From: Chloroflexota bacterium
Lineage (GTDB): Bacteria > Chloroflexota > Dehalococcoidia > Tepidiformales > Tepidiformaceae
Direction of reading: 5' to 3'
NCBI GenBank assembly: GCA_026710655.1
Contig: JAPOQN010000005.1
Coordinates: 62,001-126,000 of the forward strand
Length of the DNA: 64,000 nucleotides
A program made the translations under genes and the position numbers. A model generated the notes under the pieces. That model was given only the letters and a program-made list of their open reading frames with translations. It had not been told where the DNA came from and did no database searches. The stretch's first letter is position 1. Each line of letters opens with the position of its first letter. This document shows, one piece after another, positions 52,518 to 60,822 of this stretch.

Positions 52518-54032
52518 GTGACCAGCGTTGAATTCGTCCTGCCCGATCCCGAGCTCGCGGAGTACACGTGGGTGTACGAGAACGAGCACGGTCCAGCTTC
52601 GCAGCCTCCGCTCACCAGGGGCGGGTCGTTCGGGCGGCCGGCGGAGGAGAGCTGGCCACCGGCTCGCCTCGTCATCAATGGCTACAGCTACTACCGCGCG
52701 GGACCGGCAGGCGAGATGCCGATGCCGGGCACGATGCCCGATCTCGGGGATGCGACCGCCTTCGAGACCTGGGAGAGGAGGTGGCTTCCCGAGGTGAACG
52801 CCCTGTTCGATGCGCTCACCAGTTTCGATGCGGCCTCCGTTCCGGAGGGGGAGTGGCGCGAGACGCTGGACCGCCAGGCAACCGAGTTCGGGCGGGTGTT
52901 CGCGGGGGTGCACGGCGAGTGTGTCCTCACCTCGGGACACCTCGCCCAGGACTTCGTCGACGGGTACTGCGAGGCTCTCGGCGAAGCGCGGCGAGCCGAC
53001 GCCCACGCCCTCCTGCAGGGCTTCCCCAATCAGACTCTCGACCGCGCGATCGCGCTCTGGGAGTTGGGCCGCGAGGTTCGGGGCAACCCCGGGATGCAGG
53101 CCGCTTTGCGCGATGCAGCAGCAACCGGGACGGGCCTCACAGGACACGCCGACTTCGACGAGCGGTTCGCCGGCTTTCTCGAGGAGTTTGGCCACACGAT
53201 CGATGCCCAGGTGCCGGACGCACCCACCTGGCGCGAAGACACACGACCGGCGCTCGCCCTCGTGCTTCGCTACGCGAACGAGCCGGAGGATGCGGCACCC
53301 GCGCAGGCCGCGGCGGAGCAGGTCGCCCGGCGGGAGCGGCTCGAGCAGGAGTTACGCGCGCTGGCCGAAAGCGACGAACGCGCCCGAGAACTGCTGAAAG
53401 GGCTCCCGGGGGCGCAGGAGCTACTGCCCGTTCGCGAGGACCACAACACGCTCTGCGACCAGCGGCTGGGGGCAGCCTCCCGCTATCGCTGGCTGGGCAT
53501 CGGCAGGCTCCTGATGGATCGAAGACTCGCGGAGGCAGAGGGGGACGTCTTCTATTTCGCGCTCGAGGAGCTGACCGAGACACTCGAAGGGGGCACGCCG
53601 CTGGGGACGCAGGCGATCGAGGAGCGGCGGCGAGAGCAGGCGGCCTACCGGTCGACCCAGCCACCCCCCGTCCTCGGCCAGCCACTGGCCGCGGAAGCGA
53701 GCACGACGGGCATGCTGCGCGGGACGGGCGCCTCACCGGGCGTCTACCGGGGTCGCGCGCGGGTGATCCGCTCGCTGGCGGAGGCGGACCGCCTGGGGCA
53801 CGGCGAGGCCCTGGTCTGTGGGGTGACGGCGCCAACGTGGACGCCCTACTTCGCCGTCGCCGGCGCGGTGGTAACGGACGCGGGAGGAGCGCTTTCGCAC
53901 ACGGCCGTGGTCGCGCGTGAATACGGCATCCCCGCGGTCGTGGGCACGCGGACGGGTACGCGAGCGATCGAGGACGGGACGCTCATCGAGGTGGACGGCT
54001 CGGAGGGCACCGTCCGGTTCCTCCAGGGATAG
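52518..54032 (+). CDS. PEP-utilizing enzyme with C-terminal phosphohistidine swivel domain, no ATP-grasp
   Basis: A 504-residue protein. The last 120 residues (GMLRGTGASPGVYRGRARVI to the end) are a PEP-utilizers mobile domain with phosphohistidine H461 in TDAGGALSHTAVVAREYGIPAVVG. The first 380 residues lack an ATP-grasp or PEP-binding barrel and match none that I recognise in detail, but hold an aromatic opening (EYTWVYENEHG) like phenylphosphate synthase/rifampin phosphotransferase middle subunits. The partner nucleotide-binding subunit is not here. Start is GTG 52518. Confidence 0.8.
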   Translation: MTSVEFVLPDPELAEYTWVYENEHGPASQPPLTRGGSFGRPAEESWPPARLVINGYSYYRAGPAGEMPMPGTMPDLGDATAFETWERRWLPEVNALFDALTSFDAASVPEGEWRETLDRQATEFGRVFAGVHGECVLTSGHLAQDFVDGYCEALGEARRADAHALLQGFPNQTLDRAIALWELGREVRGNPGMQAALRDAAATGTGLTGHADFDERFAGFLEEFGHTIDAQVPDAPTWREDTRPALALVLRYANEPEDAAPAQAAAEQVARRERLEQELRALAESDERARELLKGLPGAQELLPVREDHNTLCDQRLGAASRYRWLGIGRLLMDRRLAEAEGDVFYFALEELTETLEGGTPLGTQAIEERRREQAAYRSTQPPPVLGQPLAAEASTTGMLRGTGASPGVYRGRARVIRSLAEADRLGHGEALVCGVTAPTWTPYFAVAGAVVTDAGGALSHTAVVAREYGIPAVVGTRTGTRAIEDGTLIEVDGSEGTVRFLQG

Positions 54033-54124
54033 CGGGGCGGCGGGTCGCGGGCGGTGCGCGGGACGGGGATACTGGGGCTCGAACCGGCCGTTTCAATACA
54101 CGCCGGTGAAGGCTGGAGTTGACC

Positions 54125-55003
54125 ATGGCATTCGCGCACCCGGAGTTCCTCGTTTCGACCGACTGGCTGGCGGACCACCTGGCGGACGACGACGTCCGCG
54201 TCTTCGAGTCAACGGTCTTCCTGCGCCCCGGCGACCGCGGATTTCGCGTCGAGTCGGGGCGGTCGGAGTACGAGTCGGGGCACATTCCCGGCGCGGGTTT
54301 CCTGGACCTGCAGGCGGACTTCTCCGACAACGAGCAACGGCTGCGCTTCATGATGCCCTCGGCGGAGGCGTTCGCCGAGGCAGCGGGGCGGCACGGGATC
54401 TCGGAGTCCTCGAAGCTGGTTCTCTACGACCGTTCGGGCTCGATGTGGGCGGCGAGGCTGTGGTGGATGTTCCGGTCGATGGGGTGCACGGGGGCGGCGG
54501 TGCTGGACGGCGGCTGGAACCGCTGGAACGCCGAGGGGCGGCCAATCTCGACGGACGAGGCGACGTACGCGCCCACGACATTCGCGCCGGTTGCCGACCC
54601 GGCCCGCTTCGCCGACCTGGACGAGGTGCTGGCGTTCACCGCGCCAGGGGACGGGGGCGGGAGCTGCCTGATCAACGCCCTGGGGCGGGACCAGCACTCG
54701 GGTGCCGACGGCGGGCAGCGGTACGGGCGCGCCGGACACATCCCGGGCTCGACCAATGTGCCGGCGATGGAGCTGACCGATCCCGAGACGGGCCTCTACC
54801 GCCCGGCGGAGGAGCTGGCGGCGCTGTTCGAAGAGGCGGGCGCGGACCGGACGCAGCGCGTGGTCACGTACTGTGGGGGCGGCATCGCGGCGTCCAACGA
54901 TGCACTCGTGCTGTCGCTGCTGGGGTTCGACAACGTGGCGGTCTACGACGCGTCGATGTCGGAGTACGCGGCCGATCCGTCGCTGCCGCTGGAAGTCGAC
55001 TGA
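54125..55003 (+). CDS. Sulfurtransferase (two-domain rhodanese/MST-like)
   Basis: A 292-residue tandem rhodanese protein. The first domain has FESTVFLRPGDRGFRVESGRSEYESGHIPGA and RLWWMFRSMGCTGAAVLDGGWNRW; the second ends in VTYCGGGIAASNDALVLSLLGFDNVAVYDASMSEY with the persulfide Cys250. The loop CGGGIAA is closer to rhodanese-like mercaptopyruvate sulfurtransferases than to thiosulfate types. ATG 54125 has GGAG six bases upstream. It transfers sulfur to cyanide or a thiol acceptor. Confidence 0.92.
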   Translation: MAFAHPEFLVSTDWLADHLADDDVRVFESTVFLRPGDRGFRVESGRSEYESGHIPGAGFLDLQADFSDNEQRLRFMMPSAEAFAEAAGRHGISESSKLVLYDRSGSMWAARLWWMFRSMGCTGAAVLDGGWNRWNAEGRPISTDEATYAPTTFAPVADPARFADLDEVLAFTAPGDGGGSCLINALGRDQHSGADGGQRYGRAGHIPGSTNVPAMELTDPETGLYRPAEELAALFEEAGADRTQRVVTYCGGGIAASNDALVLSLLGFDNVAVYDASMSEYAADPSLPLEVD

Positions 55004-55054
55004 GGGGACGGGGCCTGACCCCGCGCTACCTTCTCCGGCGCCGGCGGGTGAACC

Positions 55055-55579
55055 CTAGTGCGTGCCCTGGGCGGCCATGACGGTGGGCATGCCCTGCATG
55101 CCGCGAAGGGTGTTGATCTCGCCGCGGTGGCCGTTGAAGTGGCCCATCATGTGGAGGGAGATGGCCTCGCCGACGGACTCGGTGCCGTTGCGGGCGGGGA
55201 TTTCGCGCTCGAGGTCTTCATCGGTGGCGTTGGCGAGGAACCGGGCAGTTCGCTCGAAGACGGCGTCCTGGTAGCCGCTGAGAGCGGCGATGTCGGCGAC
55301 GTGAACCTGCCGGGCGTCTTCGTCGGACATGCCGGTACCGAAGCCCTCATAGGGGAGGCCGGTGCGCTCGGCCCACTCCTCGCTCCAGACCCCGGGCTGG
55401 GCGGCGACGCGGCTGATAATGAGGTCCTCGACACGGGCGGTGTGCCAGAGGCACCAGGCGATGGAGTGGCTGCCCTGCTCGGGGACGAAGTGGAGTTGCT
55501 CGTCGGTGCCGTTGCGGGCATCGACGAGGGCAGCGTGCGTGAACTCGAGGCTGCGCTGGATGAAGGCGACGGTGCTCAT
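55055..55579 (-). CDS. DinB-family protein
   Basis: A 174-residue four-helix metal-binding protein of the DinB/YfiT superfamily. LEFTHAALVDARNGTDEQLHFVPEQGSHSIAWCLWHTARVEDLII contains the first metal His (AWCLWHTARVED), and ISLHMMGHFNGHRGEINTLRGMQG holds the other two. Such proteins transfer thiol groups (bacillithiol, mycothiol) or act as nickel-dependent hydrolases. It ends 52 bases from the convergent rhodanese gene. Confidence 0.85.
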   Translation of the reverse strand: MSTVAFIQRSLEFTHAALVDARNGTDEQLHFVPEQGSHSIAWCLWHTARVEDLIISRVAAQPGVWSEEWAERTGLPYEGFGTGMSDEDARQVHVADIAALSGYQDAVFERTARFLANATDEDLEREIPARNGTESVGEAISLHMMGHFNGHRGEINTLRGMQGMPTVMAAQGTH

Positions 55580-55659
55580 GGCTCCCCCTGTATTGAGGAC
55601 GCGATCCTACGCTCGCACACCCGCCGCTGGGAGGGCCGCGAAGGGCATGGGCGGACGGG

Positions 55660-56829
55660 TCAGGATCCGGGCAAGAGGTAGCGCAGCGACCCCCAGGTGA
55701 CTCGTTGGCCGACGATGCGCGAACGCTGCAAGAGGTGGTCGACGTGGTGGTCCTCGTCGCAGCCGTTCACGGACTCCTCCATCTGGATAGTGACGTGGGC
55801 GATGCCGAATTCTTCGTGGGCGATGCGCTTCATGGCGGTGAGGAGGGCGTCCTTGTCGCCGCCATAGGTGGGATCGATGAGGACGTGCGCGGTGAAGGCG
55901 TCACTCTGGGAGGTGATGGTCCAGGCGTGGACATCGTGGACGAGGGTGACGCCTTCAAGTTCCTCGATGTCGTTGCAGAGCTTGTAGACGTCAATGTTCT
56001 CCGGTGTGCCCTCGAGCAGGACGTGGACGACGCTGGTCATGAGGCCCCAGGAGCTGACGAGAATGAGGAGGCCGATAACGATGCTGATGATCGGGTCGGC
56101 GACGTGCCAGCCGAGGGTGATGATGAGGACGGAGGAGATAACGACGCCGACGGAACCGAGGAGATCGGCCATGACGTGCTGGAAGGCGCCCTCGGCGTTG
56201 AGGCTGTGCTCGGAAGAGCGGTGGAGGATGAAGGCGGCGGCGATGTTGACGGCGAGACCACCGAGGCCCACCCAGAGGACGGGCCAGCCATCGACATGAG
56301 CGCCTTCGGCGCCGAAGCGGTGGTAGGCCTCGAAACAGATCCAGGCGACGATGATCCAGAGGGCGATGGCGTTGAGAAGAGCGGCGAGGACCTCGGTGCG
56401 GTAGAAGCCGAAGGTGCGCTCGGCGGAGGCGGCGCGCTCGGCGATCCACATGGCGAGCAGGGCGAGCCCGATGGCGGCGGCGTCGGTGGCCATGTGGCCG
56501 GCATCGGCGAGGAGGGCGAGGCTGCCTGAGAGTACTCCGCCAATGATCTCGGCGACCATGTAGCCGGCGATCAGGACGAAAGCGAAGCTCAGGCTGCGGC
56601 GGCTCAGTCCTCGCAGGTCGTGGGCGTGATCGTGGCCGCTGTGATCGTGGCCGGCGTGATCGTCGTGATCGTCGTGCCCGTGGTCGTCATGGTCGTGCTC
56701 GTCGTGAGCGTGGGCTTCGTGGCCATGTTCGTCGTGGTCATGCTCGTCATGATCGTGGGCATCGTGGTCGTGAGCGTCGTGGTCGTGGGCGCTGGCGCCC
56801 TCACCGGCGGAACCTGACGTTGAAGACAT
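55660..56829 (-). CDS. Cation diffusion facilitator (zinc-type) with His/Asp-rich N terminus
   Basis: A 389-residue inner-membrane cation/proton antiporter exporting zinc (or cobalt/cadmium). The first 75 residues are a His/Asp-rich metal-sensing tail (HDHDAHDHDE-type repeats) before helix 1. Helix 2 carries ADAGHMATDAAA (HxxxD) and helix 5 FQHVMADLLGSVG (HxxxD), the zinc-type site. The C-terminal cytoplasmic domain (YKLCNDIEELEGVTLVHDVHAWTI) is standard. It lies next to the His/Cys repeat gene at 56998 on the same strand. Confidence 0.93.
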   Translation of the reverse strand: MSSTSGSAGEGASAHDHDAHDHDAHDHDEHDHDEHGHEAHAHDEHDHDDHGHDDHDDHAGHDHSGHDHAHDLRGLSRRSLSFAFVLIAGYMVAEIIGGVLSGSLALLADAGHMATDAAAIGLALLAMWIAERAASAERTFGFYRTEVLAALLNAIALWIIVAWICFEAYHRFGAEGAHVDGWPVLWVGLGGLAVNIAAAFILHRSSEHSLNAEGAFQHVMADLLGSVGVVISSVLIITLGWHVADPIISIVIGLLILVSSWGLMTSVVHVLLEGTPENIDVYKLCNDIEELEGVTLVHDVHAWTITSQSDAFTAHVLIDPTYGGDKDALLTAMKRIAHEEFGIAHVTIQMEESVNGCDEDHHVDHLLQRSRIVGQRVTWGSLRYLLPGS

Positions 56830-56915
56830 CTACGCTCACCCCCAGGGTTACGGTCGGAAGTCAGTTGGACCCTTTGCAGCGGAGGGCCGCTCGACAAGCT
56901 TGAGAGGAAGACACA

Positions 56916-56945
56916 AGAGGCGCATCCCTTGGGGAGTGCGCCTCT
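56916..56945 (-). terminator. Stem-loop terminator after the His-rich gene
   Basis: AGAGGCGCA (56916-56924) and TGCGCCTCT (56937-56945) pair over nine bases with a 12-base loop; on the minus strand it is followed by TTGTGTCTT, a loose U-rich tail. A second stem TCCGCAC/GTGCGGA lies at 56949-56965, nearer the gene's stop. Together they could separate the His-rich gene from the CDF gene. Confidence 0.5.
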
Positions 56946-56997
56946 GAATCCGCACGATGTGCGGACGGCCTTCGAATGCCTCTAGCGAGGCGAGTGC

Positions 56998-57207
56998 CTA
57001 GCTCGCGGCGTGGTGCTCGTGCTCGTCGCACTCGTGCACGTCATGCACATGACCCGGCTCACCGTGGTGCTCGTGCTCATCGCACTCGTGCGTGTCGTGC
57101 TCGTGGTGGCCATGATGCTCATGGTCGTCGCACTCGTGCGGGTCATGGACGTGGCCGGGGCCGCCGTGGTGCTCGTGCTCGTCGCATTCGTGGGTGTCGT
57201 GTGCCAT
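56998..57207 (-). CDS. Small His/Cys-repeat metal-binding protein
   Basis: A 69-residue protein with 24 His and 4 Cys. It has four copies of HECDEHEHH-type units at residues 6-14, 24-32, 40-48 and 58-66, linked by GGPGHVHDP-type spacers. There is no signal peptide or membrane segment, so it is likely a cytosolic metal buffer or chaperone. AGAGGAGAG lies upstream of the ATG at 57207. It adjoins the zinc-type CDF exporter, which also carries a His-rich tail. I recognise no named family. Confidence 0.8.
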   Translation of the reverse strand: MAHDTHECDEHEHHGGPGHVHDPHECDDHEHHGHHEHDTHECDEHEHHGEPGHVHDVHECDEHEHHAAS

Positions 57208-57589
57208 AAGGACTCTCCTCTAATCGATTGCTGAGTCTTTTTATACACAAGGGCTTGAACCGGATTCGAGAGTCGATCTCAGTAGAGGGACGGAGCCTGT
57301 GAGCACGCTTGCGACGGGGCGGCCAGGGCGCGCCGCCAGCGAGAAACCGGCCACGGGCAGGCTCCCCCCTGGCGCTTGCGCGACAACCGGACTGCCCCGA
57401 TCGCGTTATGGCGCGACCATGCGTCGTGTATACTCGCGGCCCACAGCGCGCGGGCTTGCCTTGCGCGGTGCGAAGCCGGTCAGACCGGCTCTCCGTCGGG
57501 TCGATGCCCGAGGAGCGCGGGACGCGACACCGAGTACGTCGTACACTGCGCGGGCACGATTCGAAAGCACGGTTGAGGAGACACAGCAC
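57208..57589. other. Intergenic region upstream of STAS gene
   Basis: Divergent promoter region of about 380 bases with no credible gene. On the plus strand TTATGG (57406-57411) and TATACT (57429-57434) are 17 bases apart, a weak sigma-70-like pair that could drive the STAS operon. The minus side has a TATAAA patch before the His-rich gene. I see no clear metal-regulator operator. Confidence 0.4.
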
Positions 57590-57928
57590 ATGGCAATCAG
57601 CGCCGAAAGGGAAAGCGGCACCGTCATCGCGAAGGCCGACGGGCGCATCGATGGCTCCAACGCCAGCGAGTTTCAGGCGGACCTGCAGGGAGTGATCGAG
57701 GATAGCGACAAGGCGCTCATCCTGGACTTTGAGAGTGTCTCCTACATCAGCAGCGCCGGACTGAGAGTCCTGCTGCTCACCGCCAAGACCCTCGAGGGAA
57801 ACGGGGCGAAGCTGGCGCTGTGCTCACTTTCCGAGCCGATTCGCGAGGTGTTCCGCATCAGCGGCTTCGACAACATCATCCCGATCCACGACTCCCAGGC
57901 CGAGGCAACGGCCGCCATCGGCGGGTAG
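57590..57928 (+). CDS. STAS-domain anti-sigma factor antagonist
   Basis: A 112-residue SpoIIAA/RsbV-like protein. The phosphorylatable serine region is SYISSAGLRVLLLTAKTLEGNGAKLAL, with SSAGL at residues 54-58. It would bind the anti-sigma kinase encoded at 59132 when dephosphorylated by the PP2C domain of the next gene. GAGGAG lies 9-14 bases before the ATG. First gene of the partner-switching operon. Confidence 0.92.
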   Translation: MAISAERESGTVIAKADGRIDGSNASEFQADLQGVIEDSDKALILDFESVSYISSAGLRVLLLTAKTLEGNGAKLALCSLSEPIREVFRISGFDNIIPIHDSQAEATAAIGG

Positions 57929-57976
57929 ACCGCACCGGAAACCGGTAGAAAGGGCTCGCCGAGGCGTGCGCGGTCG

Positions 57977-59128
57977 ATGACCTACAAGATTCTCGTAGTC
58001 GACGACGAACCTGACCTCGAACCACTGGTCTTGCAGCGCATGCGCCGGCACATCCGGCGTGGCCGCTACGAGTTCGTGTTCGCCCACAACGGGATCGAGG
58101 CGCTGGAGCAGCTCGAGGCCGACCCCAATATCGACATGGTCGTCTCCGACATCAACATGCCGCGCATGGACGGGCTGACGCTGCTGGAGCAGATTCCCAA
58201 CGTCAGCCCCGACATCCGCGCGATCATCGTCTCGGCCTACGGCGACATGGAGAATATCCGCACCGCCATGAACCGGGGCGCCTTCGACTTCGTGACCAAG
58301 CCGGTTGATTTCGACGACCTGCAATTCACGATCGACCGGACACTGGAACACATCGAGCAGTGGCGGGAAGCGCTCAGCACGAGGGACAAGCTGGTGGCGC
58401 TGCAAAACGAGCTGGACGTGGCCAGCAAGATGCAGCAGTCGATCCTGCCAACGTCGTTCCCCAGCAGCCCTTCCTACAAGACGTACGGCACGATGCACCC
58501 GGCGAAGGACGTGGGGGGGGATTTCTTCGACATCATCCGCCTGGAGAACGACCGGATCGGGCTGGCGATTGCGGACGTCTCGGACAAGGGCGTGCCTGCG
58601 GCCCTCTTCATGATGTCGAGCCGCACGCTGCTGAAGGGCTCGGCGATCGGCACCACCGGCGGTCCCGGCGCCGTGCTGACCGAGGTGAACAACCTTCTGA
58701 ACGAGGACGATACGACGGGCATGTTCGTGACGATGCTGTACGCCGTCTACGACCCGGCGACGGGCGTGCTGACCTACGCCAGCGGCGGTCACGATGCGCC
58801 CCTGGTCGTACACCCGGACGGAACCTCGGAGTTGCAGGATCTGACAGGGGGCATCGCCCTGGGAGTCCTGGGCGGTTTCGAGTACCGGCATGAGTCCATC
58901 CAGCTTGAGCCCGGGGATACGGTCTGCCTCTACACCGACGGGGTGACGGAGGCGACGAACCAGCAGGGTGAACTGATGGGCATCGAAGGCGTCCAGGTGC
59001 TCTTCGGCTCGGCGCCGCCCACGAGCGCAGAGCAGGCGGGCGTGGCCATAATGGAGCGGGTGCTGGAGTTCACCGGCGAGGCCCCACAGCACGACGACAT
59101 CACCTGCCTGACGCTTCGCCGGGACTGA
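57977..59128 (+). CDS. Response regulator with PP2C (SpoIIE-type) phosphatase output
   Basis: A 383-residue protein. Residues 1-125 are a receiver with DDEPDLEP (D9, D10), phospho-acceptor D58 in VVSDINMPRMDG and Lys in FVTKPVDF. A short coiled linker follows, then a SpoIIE/PP2C phosphatase from about 175, with GGDFFDIIRLENDRIGLAIADVSDKGVPAALFM and the C-terminal APQHDDITCLTLRR. It would dephosphorylate the STAS protein in response to the sensor kinase at 60807. It ends three bases before the anti-sigma kinase gene. Confidence 0.95.
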   Translation: MTYKILVVDDEPDLEPLVLQRMRRHIRRGRYEFVFAHNGIEALEQLEADPNIDMVVSDINMPRMDGLTLLEQIPNVSPDIRAIIVSAYGDMENIRTAMNRGAFDFVTKPVDFDDLQFTIDRTLEHIEQWREALSTRDKLVALQNELDVASKMQQSILPTSFPSSPSYKTYGTMHPAKDVGGDFFDIIRLENDRIGLAIADVSDKGVPAALFMMSSRTLLKGSAIGTTGGPGAVLTEVNNLLNEDDTTGMFVTMLYAVYDPATGVLTYASGGHDAPLVVHPDGTSELQDLTGGIALGVLGGFEYRHESIQLEPGDTVCLYTDGVTEATNQQGELMGIEGVQVLFGSAPPTSAEQAGVAIMERVLEFTGEAPQHDDITCLTLRRD

Positions 59129-59131
59129 CCA

Positions 59132-59551
59132 ATGGGCGCCACGCTCACCATGGCGATCGGAACAACGCGCGACGAGCTGGAACGCATTTCGTCGGCCATC
59201 GAGGAGTTGGGGCAGCGCGACGAGTGGCCGGACGACCTCGTGTTTCGCGTGAACCTGGTGCTCGAGGAACTGATCCTGAACATCATGGATTACGGGGCGG
59301 AGGACGACGATCCGGACATCTCCCTTGAGATCCAATCGAAGGACGACTCCATCTCGATCGACCTGAGTGACCGTGGCCGGGCTTTCGACCCGCTGACCGA
59401 GGCCCCCGAGCCGGACCTGACGGCCTCCGTAGGGGAGCGACGCGTGGGTGGACTGGGCGTCCACCTGACGAAGACGCTGATGGACGAGGTGCACTACTCG
59501 CGGGAAGCGGACCGGAACCGGCTGAGCATCGTCACGCGCAAGGTGCGATGA
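59132..59551 (+). CDS. Anti-sigma factor-type serine kinase (HATPase_c_2, RsbW-like)
   Basis: A 139-residue ATP-binding protein. VNLVLEELILNIMDYGA is the N box, ISIDLSDRGRAFDPLTE is the G1 box, and RRVGGLGVHLTKTLMDEV is the G2 box. It phosphorylates the STAS protein or holds a sigma factor. Its stop overlaps the start of the binding-protein gene (ATGA at 59548-59551), so the signal module and sensor are translated together. No sigma gene is in the window. Confidence 0.92.
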   Translation: MGATLTMAIGTTRDELERISSAIEELGQRDEWPDDLVFRVNLVLEELILNIMDYGAEDDDPDISLEIQSKDDSISIDLSDRGRAFDPLTEAPEPDLTASVGERRVGGLGVHLTKTLMDEVHYSREADRNRLSIVTRKVR

Positions 59552-60822
59552 AGCGGGGAAGGCCCGCGAGCGTCGCCTGGCTTTCCGGCATTGCGCTGGC
59601 AGCGGCGCTGCTCATGGCGAGCTGTACCGGGGGTGGGGGCGGCACGGGCGGGGTCGGGACCGCCACGCCATCGCCGACCCAGGCGCCCGACAGGGGCACG
59701 CCGGGGGTCTTCGAGGACAGGGTGCTCTTCGGGCAGTCGGCGGCGTTCAGCGGGCCGGCGCAAGAACTGGGCAAGAACATGCGGCTCGGGATCGAGGCCG
59801 CGTTCCACGAAGCGAACATGGCGGGTGGTGTACACGGGCGGCGTTTGGAACTGACCACGCTGGATGACGCGTACGAACCGGAAGCGGCGATCACCAATAC
59901 GCAGCAACTCATCGGGGAGGGCGTGTTCGCACTGATCGGGGCGGTGGGGACACCAACCTCACGATCCGCCACACCGGTGGCGGCGGAATCCGGGGTGCCC
60001 TACCTGACACCGTTCACGGGGGCGGCGTTCCTGCGTGATCCCGAGTGGACGAACATCATCAACCTGCGCGCCTCCTACGCGCAAGAGACCGAGGAGATGG
60101 TGGAGCGATTGACGGTGGACCTGGGCATCGAGCGGATCGCCATCCTCTACCAGGACGATTCGTACGGGCGCAGCGGCTACGACGGCGTGCAGCAGGCACT
60201 GGGGCGGCGGGGCAGCGAAGCAGTGGCGGTTGGACGCTACACGCGCAACACCTCGGCTGTGAAAGCAGCGGTACTGGACATCCAGGGCGGCAGCCCCGAG
60301 GCGGTCATCATGATCGGGGCGTACCAGCCGATGGCGGAGTTCATCAAGTGGGCGCGGAACCTGGGGATGGACGCGCTGTTCCTGAACGTCTCGTTCGTTG
60401 GCAGCAACGCCCTGGCGCAGGAACTGGGGCCGGAAGGGGTGGGGGTGCTGGTGACGCAGGTGGTGCCCTTCCCGGAGGATGATTCGCTGGCTGTGGTGTC
60501 CGCCTACCATCGGGCGCTTGCGGCCTACGCCCCCGACGCCACCCCCGGCTTTGTGTCGCTGGAGGGGTATCTGGCCGGCCGGCTCGCGATCGCGGGGCTG
60601 GAGATGTGCGGACGCGACCTGGACCGGGACTGCTTCCTCGCGAGCCTGCGAGAATCGGCAATGCTGGAGATCGAGGGGTTCCCGTTGCAGTACGGGGAGG
60701 ATGACAACCAGGGGTCGGACAAGGTATTCCTGACAGTCATCGGCCCCGGCGAGCAGTACCATGCGATTGAATCGCTCCGGGAGATTGAGACACTGCGGGA
60801 GACAGAGTGGCTGGGCGACTGA
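59548..60822 (+). CDS. Branched-chain amino acid-type ABC solute-binding lipoprotein
   Basis: A 424-residue lipoprotein with signal segment and lipobox LMASCTGG, then a Peripla_BP_6 domain. GQSAAFSGPAQELGKNMRLGIEAAFHEANMAGGVHGRRLELTTLDDAYEPEAAITN is the hallmark N-terminal lobe. No permease or ATPase genes adjoin it. It overlaps the sensor kinase start by 16 bases and the anti-sigma gene by four, so it likely presents an external ligand to the kinase rather than to a transporter. Confidence 0.9.
   Translation: MKRGRPASVAWLSGIALAAALLMASCTGGGGGTGGVGTATPSPTQAPDRGTPGVFEDRVLFGQSAAFSGPAQELGKNMRLGIEAAFHEANMAGGVHGRRLELTTLDDAYEPEAAITNTQQLIGEGVFALIGAVGTPTSRSATPVAAESGVPYLTPFTGAAFLRDPEWTNIINLRASYAQETEEMVERLTVDLGIERIAILYQDDSYGRSGYDGVQQALGRRGSEAVAVGRYTRNTSAVKAAVLDIQGGSPEAVIMIGAYQPMAEFIKWARNLGMDALFLNVSFVGSNALAQELGPEGVGVLVTQVVPFPEDDSLAVVSAYHRALAAYAPDATPGFVSLEGYLAGRLAIAGLEMCGRDLDRDCFLASLRESAMLEIEGFPLQYGEDDNQGSDKVFLTVIGPGEQYHAIESLREIETLRETEWLGD

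Noticed and set aside
56600-57207. Plus-strand valine-rich frames opposite the His-rich genes
   Set aside because: They are the complement of His/Asp codon runs (GTG/GTC), producing artificial hydrophobic sequence.
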